10,448 nucleotides of DNA, from contig JAQUUB010000136.1 in NCBI GenBank assembly GCA_028694115.1, positions 1 through 10,448 of the forward strand. Reading direction: 5' to 3'. This stretch comes from Lachnospiraceae bacterium (GTDB taxonomy: Bacteria; Bacillota_A; Clostridia; Lachnospirales; Lachnospiraceae). The notes beneath the pieces are model-generated. The model did not search any database and was not told where the DNA came from. It was given only the letters and a program-made list of their open reading frames with translations. Of the stretch, positions 1 to 6,916 are shown one piece after another. The translations under genes and the position numbers were made by a program. How positions within the stretch are numbered: position 1 is the stretch's first letter; each line of letters starts with the position of its first letter.

Positions 1-103
1 TTCGACAAGCCCTTTTATAAATCTTGTCAGCACCTAAAAATTGTTTTTCCATTTCAACTTTCAAATCTTTAATTCGTGTTTTTGAGAATATGTCTCTCTG
101 CAA
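1..103 (-). CDS. Possible N-terminal end of an unidentified gene, cut by the window edge
   Basis: Downstream of the hydrolase gene a frame stays open from a TTG codon at 103 to the edge of the window, giving 34 lysine-rich residues that begin LQRDIFSKTRIKDLK. A weak Shine-Dalgarno-like AGTAGGTG lies a few bases before the TTG, and the gap to the preceding stop is only 8 bases, as expected in an operon. The only ATG in this frame is internal (53). I do not recognise the protein. The open stretch is short enough to be chance, so this is tentative. Confidence 0.25.
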   Translation of the reverse strand, partial: MQRDIFSKTRIKDLKVEMEKQFLGADKIYKRACR

Positions 104-111
104 TCTAACAC

Positions 112-768
112 CTACTTTCTATCAGTAAATCCTTTTTCAGGTGACCATTCGCATTTTCCAATAATATGATATCGACAATTACAACAATCATCGCCATCAC
201 CAAGTGTTTTAGTTCTTTCAAAACCGTTTCCCATCAAATGTGAAAGCAAATAATCCATCCGGCATATTGACGGCAATAGTGCCCTTGCATCAAAATCTTC
301 AGCAAGCCTTAACAAAGCACATTCCCTGATATCCACTTCAAAGGTGTTTTTCGCAATTTCTCGATACTCTATTCTCCAGTCATATGGATGCAACTGCCCT
401 ATTTTTTGTTTTTCTACATGAGCAGCTGCCTTTTTTCTAAATCCATTTAAATATGATTTTCCAGTCATTTGTAAAAAAGGTTTCGGAATTGTAGTTACCA
501 TTTTCTCATTCATTACCCAAATGGTTTCACCAATTTCCTCAGCTGATAGTCCAAGCTTAGAAAAAGCTTTATACCAAGCAATATAACAAGGACCAAACTT
601 ATAGTTAAAAGAATATATGCTTCTACCAATATCAGGTACTTTAGGTAAAATAAGGTTTAAGTATCTCTTTGATTCTGCTTTAAATGTTGTCCAAAAACCA
701 TGTCCATATTTCTTAGTTAGATACGATTTACTTCGTAACATCGTTAACTTGTATATCATTTTAATCAT
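112..768 (-). CDS. L-2-amino-thiazoline-4-carboxylic acid hydrolase family protein
   Basis: This 218-residue protein resembles the ATC hydrolase family, named after an enzyme that opens the thiazoline ring of ATC during bacterial L-cysteine formation. Most clostridial members are uncharacterised, so the substrate here is unknown. The recognisable part is the C-terminal third: an acidic DFDAR stretch, then GDGDDCCNCRYHIIGKCEW, whose GD-CC-F/Y pattern is the family hallmark. The N-terminal half is basic and helical, and there is no signal peptide. I place the start at ATG 768, six bases after AAGGAG. An upstream in-frame TTG (774) touches the Shine-Dalgarno and is unlikely. The gene lies 90 bases after the kinase gene on the same strand, so co-transcription is possible. 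A weak promoter-like pair (TTTACG, 18 bases, TATATA) just upstream would also allow its own transcription. Confidence 0.8.
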   Translation of the reverse strand: MIKMIYKLTMLRSKSYLTKKYGHGFWTTFKAESKRYLNLILPKVPDIGRSIYSFNYKFGPCYIAWYKAFSKLGLSAEEIGETIWVMNEKMVTTIPKPFLQMTGKSYLNGFRKKAAAHVEKQKIGQLHPYDWRIEYREIAKNTFEVDIRECALLRLAEDFDARALLPSICRMDYLLSHLMGNGFERTKTLGDGDDCCNCRYHIIGKCEWSPEKGFTDRK

Positions 769-858
769 ACACAACTCCTTTTGGGGCTTTATATAATGGT
801 TTCGCAGATTCGCCGTAAATCACTGTTTATTGGTGTTCTTTGTTATAATCTTTGTTCT

Positions 859-1596
859 TTAATCGAAGATTTCTTTAGCCTCAAACAATTTTATATAATC
901 GCATTCTATTTCAAATATATCTCTGTAAGGAGGTTCTAACCCCAGCAGTCTTTTTAAAAATAGTTTTTGATTACATGTGATCCTTAATTCGTCATACCAT
1001 GGGTGCTTTTTGTAATTCTTAGGCTTTTCGAATGATGAATATAAAAGATATAACAATAAATCACCCAAATAAGAAAAATCAGTTTCACATTTATATTGTT
1101 TTCCATCAATCCATCTGGCTAACCCAAAATCTACAAGAGATATATTGCTACCATCATACAAAACATTAGCGCACCTAATATCTCTATGAACCACGCCCTT
1201 AAAATGTAAATATTTAATAACATCAATTAGTTGAATACCTATATTATATATCTCCGTATTGTTGAAAATATGATTTTGTTTGAATAGCATTTCTTCTATT
1301 GTATTGCCATTCCTTAATTCTAAAACAAAACCATAAAAACCTTTATAATTTATTACCCCTAACAGATCCGGTATTTTATCGTGTTTGAGCAGAGAAAGTA
1401 TTACTGCTTCATATTCATTCTTTTCTTTATTCTTTTTAAGCATTTTTGATTTAAAATACTTTATTATAACAGGACAACCTGAAGGAGAAGAAGCAAAATA
1501 GCACTTTCCATATCGCCCTTCTCCTACAGATTGTATAATGGTATACTCCCCAATCTTCTTCCCTCCATATGATTTTGAGTTGAATGTCCGTCGCAT
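859..1596 (-). CDS. Small cytosolic Hanks-type (eukaryotic-like) protein kinase
   Basis: This 245-residue protein is a bare kinase domain with no membrane segment or PASTA repeats. Visible motifs are the glycine loop GEGRYGKCY (25-33), the ATP-binding lysine in VIIKYF (K46), a candidate helix-C glutamate (E60 or E62), the catalytic loop HRDIRCANVL (136-145; D138, N143) and the metal-binding VDFGLAR (154-160). All catalytic residues are present, so activity is likely. Two things are unusual. The catalytic-loop lysine of Ser/Thr kinases is an arginine, and no APE motif follows DFG: the sequence goes quickly to DFSYLGDLLLYLLY, matching helix F. Small soluble bacterial kinases of the YbdM/YrzF kind share this layout, so this is probably a family trait, not decay. 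The ATG lies 15 bases after AAAGGAG, an unusually long gap, but the in-frame TAA upstream rules out an earlier start. Substrate unknown. Confidence 0.85.
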   Translation of the reverse strand: MRRTFNSKSYGGKKIGEYTIIQSVGEGRYGKCYFASSPSGCPVIIKYFKSKMLKKNKEKNEYEAVILSLLKHDKIPDLLGVINYKGFYGFVLELRNGNTIEEMLFKQNHIFNNTEIYNIGIQLIDVIKYLHFKGVVHRDIRCANVLYDGSNISLVDFGLARWIDGKQYKCETDFSYLGDLLLYLLYSSFEKPKNYKKHPWYDELRITCNQKLFLKRLLGLEPPYRDIFEIECDYIKLFEAKEIFD

Positions 1597-1681
1597 ATTA
1601 TTATTTTATTGCTCCTTTTATTTTTGCGATAACTATTTATTCTTCATATTAATGAGATATTTATTACATCTACTCACCTTA

Positions 1682-1834
1682 TTAAATTAATGATAGCATT
1701 AATTCTATCAACCATAACAAAATAAATGATAAACAAATTATAAGACAAAGAATAAGAGTACATTTCGTATTGCAAGAACAACATGATTTTCAGAGAAAAG
1801 AATTTTTCCTTTTAGGATGAATTTTATTTTTCAT
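1682..1834 (-). other. Possible small Cys-rich membrane peptide ORF interrupted by an in-frame TGA
   Basis: The gap between the CDF and kinase genes contains a textbook start: AGGAGG, six bases, ATG at 1834. The first frame reads MKNKIHPKRKNSFL and stops at TGA (1790-1792). The same frame then stays open for 35 more codons to TAA at 1682. That part begins KSCCSCNTKC and continues as a hydrophobic helix of about 25 residues (TLILCLIICLSFILLW and onward). A basic N-terminus, a Cys cluster and one membrane helix are a sensible small-protein layout. It could be a 14-residue peptide, a gene with a nonsense mutation, or readthrough. I see no convincing bacterial SECIS hairpin after the TGA, so selenocysteine is not supported. 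AT-rich DNA can produce hydrophobic frames by chance. Confidence 0.35.
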
Positions 1835-1939
1835 AATGAACCTCCTATTTTAAGGTTAATATCATTCTCATGTTACATTTCGAAAGCCTTTTCCAAACGG
1901 CAATATAGGTTTTCATAACATTCATTATGCTATTGATTT

Positions 1940-2842
1940 TTATAAAATAGATTCGTAATATGGCTCAACATGTATTATTGCTGAAATCTGACTGCCAAAT
2001 TTTAATTTAAGTGCGTTTTCAATTTTATGTTGCAAAGCATGTGCTTCAGAAACTTTCATATCAGGAAGAACTAGTACATGTAGATCTATATATACTTCAT
2101 CCTTTCTTCCTCCGTTTCTTATCTTATGACACTTTTTTACTTCGTCACATGACATTGTTGCTTCATATATTTCTTCACTACTCAGAACTGCTGAATCTGT
2201 CAGTGTTTGGGTTGCTTCAACAAAAATTTCAAAACTAGCTTTAAATATAAATACTGAAATTAATAATGATACTAATCCATCAATAATTGGAGGAGCGCCC
2301 AATTGTAAAAGAACCATTGTAAAAATAACCCCACATGTAATAAGTACATCACTTTTTGTATGTTCTGAATCCGACACCAAAACATCACTTGATAGTTTTT
2401 TTCCCTGTGAACGTTCATATATAACAACAAAAATATTTACAATTAATGTACTAATCATTACAACAAAGCTAATAATCGATATTTCAGGTGTTTTCGGATG
2501 TATTATATTAATAATAGAGTTATATGCTACTTTACATCCTACAACAAATAATAACATTCCTATAATCATGCTTGAAATAGTCTCAAATTTCTTGTGACCA
2601 TATGGATGATTATTGTCTATAGGACGACCGGCAATGGACAAACCAACAATTCCAACAATATTGCCGCTTCCATCACTTAAAGAGTGATAACCATCTGCGA
2701 TAATACTTCCACTATTTGCAATTGTTCCAATAACAATTTTAAATAATGCAACTCCAAAGTTCAATCCCATGATAATCCACAACACCCATATTGCTTTTTT
2801 TGTATTTCCTGCTTGTTTTATATTTTCTGCTTCTTTATTCAT
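1940..2842 (-). CDS. Cation diffusion facilitator (CDF) family metal efflux transporter
   Basis: This 300-residue inner-membrane protein exports divalent metal ions in exchange for protons and probably works as a dimer. It has the usual six membrane segments followed by a cytosolic C-terminal domain. The metal-site motifs are visible: HSLSD (H53, D57) in the second membrane segment and HTKSD (H161, D165) in the fifth, plus the conserved NHPYGHKKFE loop (78-87). The length is normal. HxxxD in both helices fits Zn-type members, but the motifs do not settle the metal (Zn, Fe, Mn, Co and Ni are all handled by the family). The frame is open to 2926, but that would overlap the zinc-ribbon gene. ATG 2842 gives a 14-base gap after that gene's stop and a natural MNKEAENIKQ start. 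The two genes are probably co-transcribed. Confidence 0.9.
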   Translation of the reverse strand: MNKEAENIKQAGNTKKAIWVLWIIMGLNFGVALFKIVIGTIANSGSIIADGYHSLSDGSGNIVGIVGLSIAGRPIDNNHPYGHKKFETISSMIIGMLLFVVGCKVAYNSIINIIHPKTPEISIISFVVMISTLIVNIFVVIYERSQGKKLSSDVLVSDSEHTKSDVLITCGVIFTMVLLQLGAPPIIDGLVSLLISVFIFKASFEIFVEATQTLTDSAVLSSEEIYEATMSCDEVKKCHKIRNGGRKDEVYIDLHVLVLPDMKVSEAHALQHKIENALKLKFGSQISAIIHVEPYYESIL

Positions 2843-2856
2843 TAGTTCTCGTTTTT

Positions 2857-3306
2857 CTATATCTTTGATCCACAATTCATGCAGAACTTTGCATTTGGTA
2901 AAATTTTTTTCTTGCAGTTTGGGCAAACCAATGGCACATTTACCTTTTCACCACATTCCAAGCAGAACTTTGATCCCACAGGGATTTTAGAATTACATTT
3001 ACTGCAAATTAGATTATTTTGCTGCCAAATAGGTGGAGTATTGCTTACAGTCTGATTCTCTTGCATAGGGTGATTTGGATACATTTGTTGATTTTGATTC
3101 ATATGTTGATTAGGATTGGATTGGTTCGTATACGATTGTTGATTTTGATTTGGTTGGTAGTAAGGATCATTACAATCCTTAGAATGGCTTCTTGACAAGA
3201 GGGTATTAAAAAGATTCCCTAAGGTTCCTTTTGATTTGTAATGATTATATCCATTATTACCATTTTTATAGTGATGACCTTTTGACGATTTGGAAAAAAA
3301 GCTCAT
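2857..3306 (-). CDS. Double zinc-ribbon protein with a basic N-terminus and an Asn/Gln-rich linker
   Basis: This 149-residue protein has three parts. The first is a basic N-terminal stretch rich in Lys, His and Gly (1-45). The second is a low-complexity linker rich in Asn, Gln and Pro (50-90). The third is a pair of zinc ribbons at the C-terminus. The first ribbon uses C101/C104 and C115/C118, the second C128/C131 and C142/C145, all as CxxC pairs, so two structural zinc ions are expected. Such DZR-type proteins are common in Firmicutes with unknown function. Start: AAAGGAG, eight bases, ATG 3306. A GTG at 3315 is in frame but touches the Shine-Dalgarno, so it is not used here. The CDF gene follows after 14 bases, which hints at a link to metal handling, but this is inference only. 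Confidence 0.8.
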   Translation of the reverse strand: MSFFSKSSKGHHYKNGNNGYNHYKSKGTLGNLFNTLLSRSHSKDCNDPYYQPNQNQQSYTNQSNPNQHMNQNQQMYPNHPMQENQTVSNTPPIWQQNNLICSKCNSKIPVGSKFCLECGEKVNVPLVCPNCKKKILPNAKFCMNCGSKI

Positions 3307-3412
3307 TATTATCACTCCTTTTTTTGAATTTATATTGAAAGTTCACTTGTTACAATGCAGAACGAAAATTATACAATATCTATATTATAAAGGGATGTTT
3401 ATATTAAATTTA

Positions 3413-3799
3413 CTATTTACTATTTTCTAAAACGTATTTAATATTCGAATATCCCGCACTCTGTATTAAAGCATTATAACGAATAGAATTTTCCGCTAAA
3501 GCAACTGATTCAGTATCTATATCCACATTATTACCATCAAGTCTATAACTTAGATTGCTGTTTTCTTGTACTACTTTTATATTAATATTTTTTACATCAC
3601 TATTTTTAAAATCACTTTTACTCATTTCTTGAAGCAGTTGATCTTCAAAGGATACTGTTTTTCTTTTATAATTTGGTGTATCAACATTCGCAATGTTTTC
3701 AGCTATTACTTGGTTACGCATCCAAGTTGCATCTAATGCCTTGTGAATAATATTTTTACCTTCAAATAATTTATCAAGTATAATAGTATCTCCTCTCAC
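3413..3799 (-). CDS. flgB: Flagellar basal-body rod protein FlgB (orphan copy, start uncertain)
   Basis: FlgB is a proximal rod subunit of the flagellar basal body, exported by the flagellar type III apparatus. The family signature is clear: RNQVIAENIANVDTPNYKR (28-46 in the longest frame) followed by VSFEDQL, then RLDGNNVDIDTESVALAENS (86-105), and a C-terminal helix. The reading frame is intact and of normal length (about 122-128 residues). Two things are odd. No flgC, fliE or other flagellar gene lies in the window, although flgB normally heads such an operon. The only standard start codon, GTG 3799, is immediately followed by the Shine-Dalgarno AGAGGAG. The residues expected after initiation begin at ATT 3784 or ATA 3781, placed five and eight bases after GGAG. 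The gene may use a rare start codon, may have lost its ATG, or may be a relic or displaced paralogue. Confidence 0.85.
   Translation of the reverse strand: MRGDTIILDKLFEGKNIIHKALDATWMRNQVIAENIANVDTPNYKRKTVSFEDQLLQEMSKSDFKNSDVKNINIKVVQENSNLSYRLDGNNVDIDTESVALAENSIRYNALIQSAGYSNIKYVLENSK
3784..3796 (-). promoter_or_regulatory. flgB ribosome binding site that conflicts with the available start codons
   Basis: AGAGGAG lies at 3790-3796, inside the longest flgB frame. Eight bases after GGAG is ATA (3781), and five bases after it is ATT (3784). Eight bases is the spacing used by the zinc-ribbon and ATPase genes in this window. A GTG at 3799 precedes the site and has no Shine-Dalgarno of its own. Confidence 0.55.
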
Positions 3800-3846
3800 T
3801 GGGAATGGTTATCGTGGTTGTGAATTTGTACATTGTTTATTTAACA

Positions 3847-3918
3847 GAGGGATTTAATTGTCTAGTAATCCCTCATCAATATCTGATGAAACTTTCAAGT
3901 CACAATTCCATCAGATAT
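3847..3918. repeat. Two tandem inverted repeats between the ATPase gene and flgB
   Basis: The first pair is GAGGGATT (3847-3854) with AATCCCTC (3867-3874), an 8-bp stem with a 12-base loop. The second is ATATCTGATG (3879-3888) with CATCAGATAT (3909-3918), a 10-bp stem with a 20-base loop. They sit 3' of the ATPase gene. Neither is followed by a U-run on the minus strand, so they are not standard intrinsic terminators. They may stabilise the 3' end of the ATPase transcript or mark a small repeat element. Confidence 0.5.
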
Positions 3919-3953
3919 CAAGTAAGTCCTTTTATTAAATGCCGAAACCTTCA

Positions 3954-6473
3954 TCATTTGATAATTTTCTTTACTAGTTTCACAAGTTCATACCACATTA
4001 CAGCTACCGCTGCGATTCCTGCTGCTCCAAATAACTGACTGATTGATAGAGGTTCAAATTTTAAGAACTGGTTTATTGGTGTATAGATGATAATGAGCAG
4101 TCCAAGGACTGTAAAAATATTAACGGCCCACATTACTTTATCCTTTGCAAGACGGGCAATCGATTGAAACGCAAAATCGTGATCCGAGCTATTAACCTGA
4201 ACCAAAAATAGATTAGAAAGCATAATAATTGCAAGACCCATTGCACGAGCTAATGGTGCATTGTCAGGATTGCCTCCAAGCATAGTATAGTAAGCGCCAA
4301 AGGAAGCCGCAAAAATTACAAGTCCTTGAATAATACTTTTAATAAAGATGCCTGCGTTTAACAGTTTCTCTTTTGGATTGCGAGGTTTCCTATCCATAAT
4401 GTCTGTTTCGGCGGGTTGACGCTCTAAAACGATGGAACAGGTTGGATCTATAATCAATTCCAGTAAAACAACATGAAGAGGCAGAAGAAGAATCGCTGCA
4501 GGTGTTATTCCTAAAATTGGAGCTAAAAGGGATGCAAATGCTATCGGAATATGAATTGTAAAAACATATCCAACCGCCTTCCGGATATTATCGTAAATTC
4601 TTCTACCATCTTTCACAGTTTCAACAATGGTTGTAAAATTGTCATCCATTAATATGAGATCAGCGGCTTCTCTCGACACTTCACTGCCACGTTTACCCAT
4701 TGCAATACCGATATCCGCATATTTAAGTGCTGGTGCGTCATTTACACCATCACCTGTCATAGCTACAATTTCTCCGTTTTCTTTAAAAGCTTTCACAATA
4801 CGCATTTTGTGTTCCGGAACAACACGGGAGAAAATACTTACATCCTTAACTTTTTCCCGAAGTTCTTCATCGCTCATTTCATTCAGCATATCACCTGTAA
4901 TAATATGATCACTGTTTGGCATTCCTATTTTCTTTGCTATGGAGGAGGCGGTAATGCCATTATCACCGGTTATCATTACTACACGAATACCTGCTCTGTT
5001 ACATACCGCAATATCATTTTTTACACTTTCTCTTGGAGGATCTGCCAAACCAATAAGTCCAAGAAGTGTCAGGGAGCAATTGGTGATTTTATCCGGTATC
5101 TCCTTGTCACTTTGAGGTCTCATAGTTGCAACCGCGATAACTCGTAGTCCCTCCTTGGACATTTCTGCTATTTTTTGTTCTGTAATATCTCTATCCGCAT
5201 CTGTGATATTACAAACAGTCAAAATTCGCTCCGGTGATCCTTTGGCGGCAATGATGATTTCACCGTTTCTACGCCATACATGACCCATCATTTTAAGTTC
5301 ATTTGTAAATGCATACTCTGTAATAAGCTCTCCACCAAATAAATGCTCCTTCGAAATTCCATTGCTGTCACAATAACTTAACATTGCTTTTTCCATTGGA
5401 TCGTAGGCATCGGTTTCACAACCAAGTCCCATAATTTCGATAAGAGAATGTGTATCTTCGTTCAGTGCCCAGTTATTTTGTACTGTCATCTGATTCATTG
5501 TTATTGTTCCAGTTTTATCCACACATAATACTGATACTGCACCAAGTGTCTCAACAGATGGTAGTCTACGGACAAGAGACTGTTTTTTCGCCAAACGCCA
5601 AGCTCCCATAGAAAGAAACACCGTTAAAATAACAGGAAATTCTTCGGGTATCATAGCCATTGCAAGTGTTATGCCTGATAAAATACTTTCAATAATCCGT
5701 TCCCCAAAAACATGATCCGGAATGTTAAAGTAGGTAAAAACTCCTACAAGTACAAACAGTACCGCCGCAATTCCGGCACAAATCTTAACAAGACTTCCTG
5801 TTTGTTTTTGAAGTGGAGTATCTTCTTGTGGTGCTAAAGCCACATTTACACCGATTTTTCCATATTCAGTAGTTGCACCGATTTTATCAACCAATACAGT
5901 TGCTGTTCCTTGTGTTACTAACGTTCCTGCATAGCAATAATCCTTACGCCAATAATCATTTGTGCTCACAGCATTATCTGTAGTCACTTTCCAGACACCT
6001 TCGGCCTCTCCAGTAAGAGAAGACTCATCCACGCAAAGGTCATTACACTTTATAACAATACCATCGGCAGGAATTTTAACCCCCTCATATATTATCATCA
6101 AATCATTGGGTACAAGGTCAGCACTAGCAATTACAGTTTCCTTGCCATCGCGAATAACCTTTACATGAGGAGCTGATAAATCTTTTAATGCATTTAAGGT
6201 TTTGTCTGTCTTCCATTCTTGAATAACATCAATGCTGATAATACCTATAACAAAAATCAGCATAATTGCACCATCCCTTGGCTCTCCAAGGATAAAATAA
6301 ATAACTGCAGCAACAATCAACAGCAAAAACATAGGCTCGCAAATGATATGAAATACCTTCTTAATGAAGCTTTCTTTCTTTTGCGGCGTTAATTCGTTTT
6401 TGCCATATTTGTCCTGCAGTTTCTTTGCTTCGACGGAACTTAATCCCGTCATGTTTTGTTTGTAGTCTGTCAT
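3954..6473 (-). CDS. P2-type cation-transporting ATPase under riboswitch control
   Basis: This 839-residue membrane pump couples ATP hydrolysis to cation export. Motifs in order are: TGEA in the actuator domain (154-157), PEEFP in membrane segment 4 (276-280), the phosphorylated aspartate in DKTGT (D319), KGSPE of the nucleotide domain (411-415), TGDN (502-505) and TGDGVND (573-579). Membrane helices are at about 45-85, 228-280, 630-680 and in the C-terminal region. The length and lack of an N-terminal metal-binding domain fit the P2 (SERCA/PMCA-like) group, which annotation usually calls Ca2+ ATPase. The ion-site residues differ from SERCA: PEEFP replaces PEGLP, and segment 6 has ELIID (672-676) where SERCA has NxxxD. 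With the NiCo-type riboswitch in its leader, a transition metal (Co, Ni or Fe(II)) is a better guess than calcium. ATG 6473 lies eight bases after GGAGG. Confidence 0.9.
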   Translation of the reverse strand: MTDYKQNMTGLSSVEAKKLQDKYGKNELTPQKKESFIKKVFHIICEPMFLLLIVAAVIYFILGEPRDGAIMLIFVIGIISIDVIQEWKTDKTLNALKDLSAPHVKVIRDGKETVIASADLVPNDLMIIYEGVKIPADGIVIKCNDLCVDESSLTGEAEGVWKVTTDNAVSTNDYWRKDYCYAGTLVTQGTATVLVDKIGATTEYGKIGVNVALAPQEDTPLQKQTGSLVKICAGIAAVLFVLVGVFTYFNIPDHVFGERIIESILSGITLAMAMIPEEFPVILTVFLSMGAWRLAKKQSLVRRLPSVETLGAVSVLCVDKTGTITMNQMTVQNNWALNEDTHSLIEIMGLGCETDAYDPMEKAMLSYCDSNGISKEHLFGGELITEYAFTNELKMMGHVWRRNGEIIIAAKGSPERILTVCNITDADRDITEQKIAEMSKEGLRVIAVATMRPQSDKEIPDKITNCSLTLLGLIGLADPPRESVKNDIAVCNRAGIRVVMITGDNGITASSIAKKIGMPNSDHIITGDMLNEMSDEELREKVKDVSIFSRVVPEHKMRIVKAFKENGEIVAMTGDGVNDAPALKYADIGIAMGKRGSEVSREAADLILMDDNFTTIVETVKDGRRIYDNIRKAVGYVFTIHIPIAFASLLAPILGITPAAILLLPLHVVLLELIIDPTCSIVLERQPAETDIMDRKPRNPKEKLLNAGIFIKSIIQGLVIFAASFGAYYTMLGGNPDNAPLARAMGLAIIMLSNLFLVQVNSSDHDFAFQSIARLAKDKVMWAVNIFTVLGLLIIIYTPINQFLKFEPLSISQLFGAAGIAAVAVMWYELVKLVKKIIK

Positions 6474-6557
6474 AAAAGTTACCTCCGTTTAGCCTTTTTG
6501 GCATTCGATTGATAGCTCTATGGCACTCCATTCAAGTTCATTTGTTCCTTTTGGTAT

Positions 6558-6602
6558 AAAAAAAACACACCTATGGAACATACTACTGTCCCACAGATGT
6601 GT
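6558..6602 (-). terminator. Intrinsic terminator of the riboswitch expression platform
   Basis: On the minus strand 6602-6587 pairs with 6580-6565 to give a 16-bp stem (Watson-Crick plus a few G-U pairs) with a six-base loop, followed by a run of U at 6564-6558. Its 5' arm contains the 3' strands of riboswitch helix P4 and part of P1, so folding of the aptamer and of the terminator exclude each other. This is an ON-switch layout: ligand binding should block termination and allow ATPase expression. Confidence 0.85.
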
Positions 6603-6691
6603 ATAATATCACAATCTGCTGCCACACCTGGTGGCCCAGCCCCATGACCTTGATACAAATAAGGTTCATCGCCTGCTCAGTTTGTACTGTT
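6577..6691 (-). ncRNA. NiCo (czcD)-type metal riboswitch aptamer
   Basis: The ATPase leader folds by eye into a four-helix junction. P1 is 6691-6678 with 6588-6577 (ACTG with CAGT, then TAC with GTA and AACA with TGTT around small bulges). P2 is 6669-6661 with 6651-6644 (ACCTT with AAGGT, extended past one bulge). P3 is GCCAC with GTGGC (6635-6631 with 6625-6621). P4 is CAGAT-t-GTG with CACATCTG. The junction strands carry purine-rich GAGCAGGC, GGGGCTGGGCC, GGCAGC and GGGACAG, which match my memory of the NiCo/czcD consensus. Published work describes this class as sensing Ni2+ and Co2+, and a later study argues that Fe2+ is a ligand. I considered yybP-ykoY (Mn2+) and M-box (Mg2+), but their conserved cores are absent. 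Confidence 0.8.
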
Positions 6692-6740
6692 GATCTCGCA
6701 TTTCAAGTCAGAAATGTAATGCAGCGCAAAGAGTAATATT

Positions 6741-6769
6741 ATGCTAACACAATAACCTTAAATTGTCAA
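6741..6769 (-). promoter_or_regulatory. Sigma-A-type promoter for the riboswitch-ATPase transcript
   Basis: On the minus strand TTGACA (6769-6764) is followed after 17 bases by TAGCAT (6746-6741). The -35 box is perfect and the -10 box matches four of six. Transcription would begin near 6733, about 40 bases before the aptamer. Confidence 0.7.
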
Positions 6770-6916
6770 TATTTTATAATCTTGAATTTCTATACCATAT
6801 TTTCTATCTTTCATGCAGAGTATTACCATTTATTTTCAGAATATCCATGTAACATTCCGATTAAGCAGAAATATATTCAACCGTCAATATAATGATACTT
6901 TCCTAGCTATTCCCCC

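Noticed and set aside
1740..1792. Selenocysteine at the in-frame TGA of the small ORF
   Set aside because: I could not draw a stable SECIS-like hairpin directly after the TGA, and nothing else in the window points to selenium metabolism.
1846..1900. Fur-box-like GAGAATGATATTAA upstream of the small ORF
   Set aside because: Only one half resembles the consensus, and AT-rich DNA gives such matches by chance.
2843..2926. Upstream extension of the CDF gene to 2926 (28 extra residues)
   Set aside because: It would overlap the zinc-ribbon coding region. ATG 2842 gives the usual family N-terminus and a normal operon gap.
3800..3850. Possible sigma-D (sigma-28) flagellar promoter upstream of flgB (TAAA and CGATAA on the minus strand)
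   Set aside because: The distance between TAAA and CGATAA is about 21 bases, whereas the consensus needs about 17. The GC part of the -10 box is also not matched.
4627..5147. Plus-strand open frames opposite the ATPase gene
   Set aside because: They are antisense to strongly conserved ATPase motifs and have no domain of their own.
6558..6700. yybP-ykoY (Mn2+) or M-box (Mg2+) riboswitch upstream of the ATPase
   Set aside because: The conserved cores of those classes, as I remember them, are absent. The four-helix layout and GAGCAGGC/GGGACAG junction strands fit the NiCo class better.
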